Assembly (NCBI GenBank): GCA_049568075.1
Contig: CP144911.1
Origin: Gottfriedia sp049568075
Lineage (GTDB): Bacteria; Bacillota; Bacilli; Bacillales; Bacillaceae_G
Reading direction: 5' to 3' (one strand)
Length of the DNA: 64,000 nt
Shown piece after piece: positions 60,666 to 64,000 of this stretch. The notes under the pieces were generated by a model. The model was not told where the DNA came from. It searched no databases and saw only the letters and a list, made by a program, of their open reading frames with translations. The position numbers were made by a program, and so were the translations under genes. How positions within the stretch are numbered: position 1 is the first letter of the stretch; each line of letters starts with the position of its first letter.

Positions 60666-61074
60666 TTTGAGCTCTCTCTTTCATTAAATTAAATGCTTTT
60701 AATATCGTTTCTCTTTCTTGTTCTGTCATCTGTTCAAAAAGAAGCTGTTGAAGCTTTTCTTCATTTAAACTTGAATTTTGTAACAAAACTTCTTTCCCTA
60801 AATCAGTAAGCATTAGAATTACTTTTCGTTGATCAATCTCACCACGAGTTTTATAAACATATTCTTTTTCTAGTAACCGTTTAACATGTTCTGACGCTGT
60901 ATTGTGAGAGACTTTAATTCCTTCAGCAATATCCTTTATCCCAACTTCATCTTCTTTATCGATAATTTGTAAAATCCGAACACTTTGGTGCGTAATATTT
61001 TCTTTATGCTTGTACCGTAAAAGATAGTAAACATCAGTCCATAATTGATTCAGTTGTTTTATTTCTTTATCCAT
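60649..61074 (-). CDS. MarR-family transcriptional regulator (141 aa)
   Basis: Winged-HTH MarR fold: DVYYLLRYKHKENITHQSVR, IKDIAEGIKVSHNTASEHVK (recognition helix), RLLEKEYVYKTRGEIDQRKV, ILMLTDLGKEVLL. AAGGAGAATCA precedes the ATG, and paired palindromes sit directly upstream (61090-61142), as expected for autorepression. It heads a two-gene operon with DUF3147. Confidence 0.9.
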   Translation of the reverse strand: MDKEIKQLNQLWTDVYYLLRYKHKENITHQSVRILQIIDKEDEVGIKDIAEGIKVSHNTASEHVKRLLEKEYVYKTRGEIDQRKVILMLTDLGKEVLLQNSSLNEEKLQQLLFEQMTEQERETILKAFNLMKERAQNVRDY

Positions 61075-61089
61075 GTTGATTCTCCTTAT

Positions 61090-61142
61090 ATCGTATAATA
61101 CGATTAATTCTTATTTGTAGATTATATCTTATAATACGATAT
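61090..61142 (-). promoter_or_regulatory. Paired MarR-type operators
   Basis: ATCGTATAATACGAT (61090-61104), a perfect palindrome about a central A, and ATATCTTATAATACGATAT (61124-61142), with one mismatch, have centres 36 bases apart. They lie in the promoter of the MarR-DUF3147 operon, and the TATAAT within them would be masked when bound. Confidence 0.75.
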
Positions 61143-61415
61143 ATGTAAAATATAGGATTAAGGAAATTCTGGGAAAATACAATATACAATGGACTGCAAA
61201 TAAAATCTGAGAATCGCAATTAAAACAAGAAATTACCCATACCAGTTAAGGTATTATGACCTAGAAATTGTACGATAGAAGTTACTTTCAAATAGAAAAC
61301 TAGCAAACATGGTTCAATTCTTTTCATTTTAGAAAAAAATTGATAAATACCTTAAAAAAGAGCAATCAGATCAACTCACTGTTTTTAGATTCGTCCACTT
61401 CCCTAGTATTTCTAC
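61143..61415. other. Intergenic, nothing recognised
   Basis: About 270 AT-rich bases between the MarR operon promoter and the terminator of the ArsR-AHSA1 operon. Confidence 0.4.
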
Positions 61416-61467
61416 AAAAAAAAGGGCGTCCCTCCGTCAGTTAACCTGACTTACGGGACTGCCCCTA
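61416..61467 (-). terminator. Rho-independent terminator
   Basis: On the minus strand a long two-part stem (GGGGCAGTCCCGTAAGTCAG with CTGACGGAGGGACGCCC, inner GTTAAC) is followed by TTTTTTTT. Ends the ArsR-AHSA1 operon. Confidence 0.85.
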
Positions 61468-61475
61468 TTAAATTC

Positions 61476-61931
61476 TTAAATAGAAATAGGTGGTAATGTA
61501 TTCCCTGTTTCAAGTAAGCTTTTTAAGTTACTTAAAATTGCAGGCCAGCCATTGTTTAATCCTTCAAACGTATCATCACGATCTACTAAATCAGTAGGTT
61601 CAAGATTTTCATGTTTCAGCGTTAATCTAACTGTTGACTCTAAATCTTTCAACATAAATGTAACGATTGATGGTTCTTTACGGTTCGTCGGATCGTTTGT
61701 ATGATTCCATGTGAATGAAAGTAAACGATATGGCTCACATTTTAGAATCGTTCCATAATCTGTAACTTCACCATTTCGTAAATAAGAAACCGTTGAGCCT
61801 ACTTTCCAATCAGATTCAATTGCAGTTCCGAAAAAGTATTTTTCAGTAAATTGAGAGCTTGTTAAAGCTTCCCATAGTTTTTCGGGTGTAGTTGCGATGT
61901 ATGTAACATAAACAAATTGTGGTTTATTCAT
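61476..61931 (-). CDS. AHSA1/SRPBCC-family protein (151 aa)
   Basis: ATG 61931 follows GAGGAGGATCATAAC. The AHSA1 (START-like) fold signatures are FVYVTYIATTPEKLWEALTS, FGTAIESDWKVGSTVSYL, LSFTWNH and the C-terminal helix FEGLNNGWPAILSNLKSLLE. Such proteins bind hydrophobic ligands. It overlaps the ArsR gene by eight bases, a standard pair in which ArsR controls the AHSA1 protein. Confidence 0.9.
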   Translation of the reverse strand: MNKPQFVYVTYIATTPEKLWEALTSSQFTEKYFFGTAIESDWKVGSTVSYLRNGEVTDYGTILKCEPYRLLSFTWNHTNDPTNRKEPSIVTFMLKDLESTVRLTLKHENLEPTDLVDRDDTFEGLNNGWPAILSNLKSLLETGNTLPPISI

Positions 61932-62259
61932 TGTTATGATCCTCCTCAAGTTTTTTTAATTCACTTAATGTATCTAAGCGATTATGTTCATACTTGTTGA
62001 TCCATCGCTTTGAAATTTCACTAATTGGTACAGGATTAAGATAGTGAAATTTATTTCGACCAAGCCACTCTACTACAACAAGATTTGCTTCTTCTAGTAT
62101 CACTAGATGTTTAGTTACTGCTTGTCTGCTCATTTCAAGATGTTGACATAATTCAATTAATGTTTGGCCGTTATTCATAAATAGCTCATCAAGCAGTTTT
62201 CTTCGACTTGAATCGGCAAGTGCTTTAAAAACCTTATCTATCTCATTCGACCTCCTCAA
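61924..62259 (-). CDS. ArsR-family HTH transcriptional regulator (111 aa)
   Basis: Winged-HTH with the ArsR pattern: EIDKVFKALADSSRRKLLDE, LFMNNGQTLIELCQHLEMSR, QAVTKHLVILEEANLVVVEW and the wing GRNKFHYLNPV. The metal-binding ELCVCDL cysteine motif is absent, so it senses something other than arsenic or metals, or works by ligand binding to its AHSA1 partner. GAGGAGGTCGAATG precedes the start. A perfect palindrome lies 14 bases upstream of the ATG. Confidence 0.9.
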   Translation of the reverse strand: MRRSNEIDKVFKALADSSRRKLLDELFMNNGQTLIELCQHLEMSRQAVTKHLVILEEANLVVVEWLGRNKFHYLNPVPISEISKRWINKYEHNRLDTLSELKKLEEDHNNE

Positions 62260-62273
62260 TATTTATATATTAA

Positions 62274-62289
62274 GCAACTAATTAGTTGC
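62274..62289 (-). promoter_or_regulatory. 16-bp perfect palindrome, ArsR operator candidate
   Basis: GCAACTAATTAGTTGC, perfectly symmetric, just upstream of the ArsR-AHSA1 operon start. A dimeric ArsR repressor binding here would close the promoter. Confidence 0.7.
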
Positions 62290-62536
62290 ATGTCAAGTTC
62301 ATTAGATCTTTTTTGAAGTTTAAATTACTAATAGAACAAAATTCATTTTAAAAAAACAAGATTCTATTAAAATAAAATGTTTTAAAACAAATGATTCCTT
62401 TTTCCAAAAAGTGTTATTAGCAGGATTTTCTTACATTCGACAAGAATATTTATTGGAGAAAGAAGAGGAATAAATAATTACTAATGAGTAGACGATCACT
62501 GACAATAATAAATATAAATGGACAGCGAGGGAGCAG
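62290..62536. other. Intergenic region between divergent genes
   Basis: About 245 bases between the ArsR operon and the PAS gene, holding promoters for both. No other feature is recognised. Confidence 0.4.
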
Positions 62537-64000
62537 ATGAGTAACACAGTAGGAAACGCTTATGAGATTTTAGAGAGAGTCACTGATGGATTCTTTGCAT
62601 TAGATGTTAATTGGAATTTTACTTATGTAAACTCAGCAGCTGCCCGTCTACTTTTTCGTAAACGGGATAACTTGGTTGGTAAAAATATATGGAGGGAATT
62701 TCCTGAAGCAATAGGGTTAGCATTTTATAAGCATTATCATAAAGCGCTGCATGAACAAAAACAAGAAAATTTCGAAGCATATTTCCCCCCACTCAAGATG
62801 TGGTTTGAAGTGAAGGCATACCCTTCATTGAGCGGTTTAAGTGTATATTTCCAAGATATATCAGATAGGAAGCGATCACAAACACAAAAGGATGAACATT
62901 ACAAATCCCTTTATGAACAAAATCCAGATGCAGTATATTCTTTTGATTTAAATGGAAATTACCTTAGTGTAAATCCAGCTATGGTAAGAATGTTCGGATA
63001 TAGTGAATCAGAGTTATTGCAGATGTCATTTGTACCTCTAGTAAGTAAAATAGACTTGGATCGAGCAACGGAACATTATAAAAGAGCTACGAAAGGCATT
63101 ACCCAGAAATATCAAGTAAAAACATTGCATAAAAATGGCACTGTTGTCTATTTAAATGTTACAAATATGCCGATTATTGTCAACGGTAAGATAGTTGGAG
63201 TATATGGAATTGCAAAAAATATCACAGATCGGCAATTGGAGCAGGATGAACTACGCAAAACGAAAGAAAGACTAGAATCTTTTGTACACAACAATGCAGA
63301 TGCAATTTGGGTTATTGATTTGGAAAATCGAGTTTTAGAGATTAATTGTTCATTTGAAACAATGTTTGGTTATTCAGCGGAAAGAATTATAGGGAAAAAC
63401 TTACCGATTGTTCCCGATTTTCTAAATGACTTTATTCAAGAAGTACATAGTAAGGTAAGGAATGGTGTATCTGTTGTTGGTCTAGAAACAATTCGAAAAT
63501 GTATGGATGGTAGTCTGATTCACGTTAGTGCAACTCTCTCTCCTATTGTTGATTTGAAAGGAAATGTGATAGGGATCACAGGAATTTGTCGTGATATCAC
63601 CTCAAGAAAAAAAGCAGAGGAAATCCTCAAAATAAAATCGAAACAACTTGAATCATTTATTGAAAACAATGTAGATAGCATATTAATTTTTAATCAGAAT
63701 GGTCAAGTAGTTCATTCTAATAAAGCATATGAGACAATGTTTGGTTGGACAAGAGAAGAGATACAGGGTGTCCATTTGTATGAATTGGGCTTTATTCCGG
63801 ACGAAATTATGGTAGAAGTCAAACAATTTGAAGGTAAGGTTAAGCGAGGTATGTTTATTTTCGGAGAAGAAACAATCCGTGTTCGAAAAGATGGGGTTAA
63901 GGTAAATGTTATTTTATCAGCAGCGCCTATTCACGATGCACAAGGTAACTTGGATGGTTGGTCAGTAACTTTAAGGGATATTACGGAGTGGAAGATGTCT
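62537..64000 (+). CDS. Multi-PAS sensor protein (partial, 5' end)
   Basis: Open from ATG 62537 (GAGGGAG site) to the window edge, 488 codons without a stop. Four PAS domains occur in succession (about 9-115, 125-240, 250-365, 375-487). Each ends in the typical linker: DISDRKRSQTQ, NITDRQLEQDE, DITSRKKAEEIL and DITEWK. Key fold patterns are GFFALDVNWNFTYVNSAA, DAVYSFDLNGNYLSVNPAM and ADAIWVIDLENRVLEINCSF. No membrane helix appears, so it is a cytoplasmic sensor. The output domain (histidine kinase or GGDEF/EAL) lies beyond the window, so its class is open; Bacillus sporulation kinases of the KinA/KinE type would fit. Confidence 0.8.
   Translation, partial: MSNTVGNAYEILERVTDGFFALDVNWNFTYVNSAAARLLFRKRDNLVGKNIWREFPEAIGLAFYKHYHKALHEQKQENFEAYFPPLKMWFEVKAYPSLSGLSVYFQDISDRKRSQTQKDEHYKSLYEQNPDAVYSFDLNGNYLSVNPAMVRMFGYSESELLQMSFVPLVSKIDLDRATEHYKRATKGITQKYQVKTLHKNGTVVYLNVTNMPIIVNGKIVGVYGIAKNITDRQLEQDELRKTKERLESFVHNNADAIWVIDLENRVLEINCSFETMFGYSAERIIGKNLPIVPDFLNDFIQEVHSKVRNGVSVVGLETIRKCMDGSLIHVSATLSPIVDLKGNVIGITGICRDITSRKKAEEILKIKSKQLESFIENNVDSILIFNQNGQVVHSNKAYETMFGWTREEIQGVHLYELGFIPDEIMVEVKQFEGKVKRGMFIFGEETIRVRKDGVKVNVILSAAPIHDAQGNLDGWSVTLRDITEWKMS

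Overview
The window comes from the chromosome of a low-GC, endospore-forming Bacillaceae bacterium. It carries an alpha/beta-type small acid-soluble spore protein, AbrB-type regulators, a Bacillus-cereus-type zinc phospholipase C, PaiB, a TcyP-like cystine symporter and strong AGGAGG ribosome sites, and most genes end in obvious rho-independent hairpins. The species cannot be fixed from sequence alone; a Bacillus cereus-like or Gottfriedia-like genome would fit. There is no rRNA, tRNA, CRISPR array or intact insertion sequence.

Layout. 0-6 kb: a decayed patch with three copies of a roughly 170-290 bp non-coding repeat, broken pieces of a LytR-CpsA-Psr (LCP) wall ligase gene, small membrane proteins, a secreted protein and a hairpin RNA that can fold two ways. 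6-20 kb: a mosaic of housekeeping and accessory singletons (HEAT-repeat protein, aldo/keto reductase, acetyltransferases, a RibD-C reductase, VOC protein, COG4705 and DUF2975/XRE genes), plus a tiny Cys-Cys-ending hydrophobic peptide gene with a small partner. 20-26 kb: minus-strand genes for a LysR regulator, an XRE regulator with two paralogous membrane proteins, a P-loop kinase-like protein and a GNAT enzyme, with degenerate intergenic repeats and a dead sigma-54 activator. 26-35 kb: a PP2C-type phosphatase, a secreted phospholipase C fused to a beta/gamma-crystallin domain, a DUF1003 gene behind a leader-peptide/hairpin, and a 1253-residue secreted subtilase. 35-40.7 kb: decaying membrane/lipoprotein genes, then an AlbA_2 (Schlafen-type) protein, a RelA/SpoT synthetase, an SOS-type 26-residue membrane peptide, a tandem AbrB protein and a spore SASP. 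40.9-50.9 kb: a patatin lipase, an ECF sigma/DUF4179 pair, a stand-alone FtsZ whose linker is a tandem nine-residue repeat, a CDF metal exporter, PaiB and a PBP4B-like serine hydrolase. 51-64 kb: a HupE/UreJ-type protein, a large multidomain secreted phosphoesterase with GC-richer DNA, TcyP, DUF3291, DUF1232, MarR-DUF3147 and ArsR-AHSA1 operons with clear operators, and the 5' part of a multi-PAS sensor running off the end.

The clearest regulatory units are MarR-DUF3147 and ArsR-AHSA1 (each with a palindromic operator), the ECF sigma with its overlapping anti-sigma, the paired 18-bp operators ahead of paiB, and a LexA-like box lying between the -35 and -10 of a tiny peptide gene. The best candidates for new biology are that SOS peptide with its AlbA_2/RelA neighbours, the repeat-linker FtsZ, the crystallin-tailed phospholipase C, the DUF1003 leader and the two-state RNA hairpin at 4.8 kb. 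No complete novel system is proven by sequence alone.
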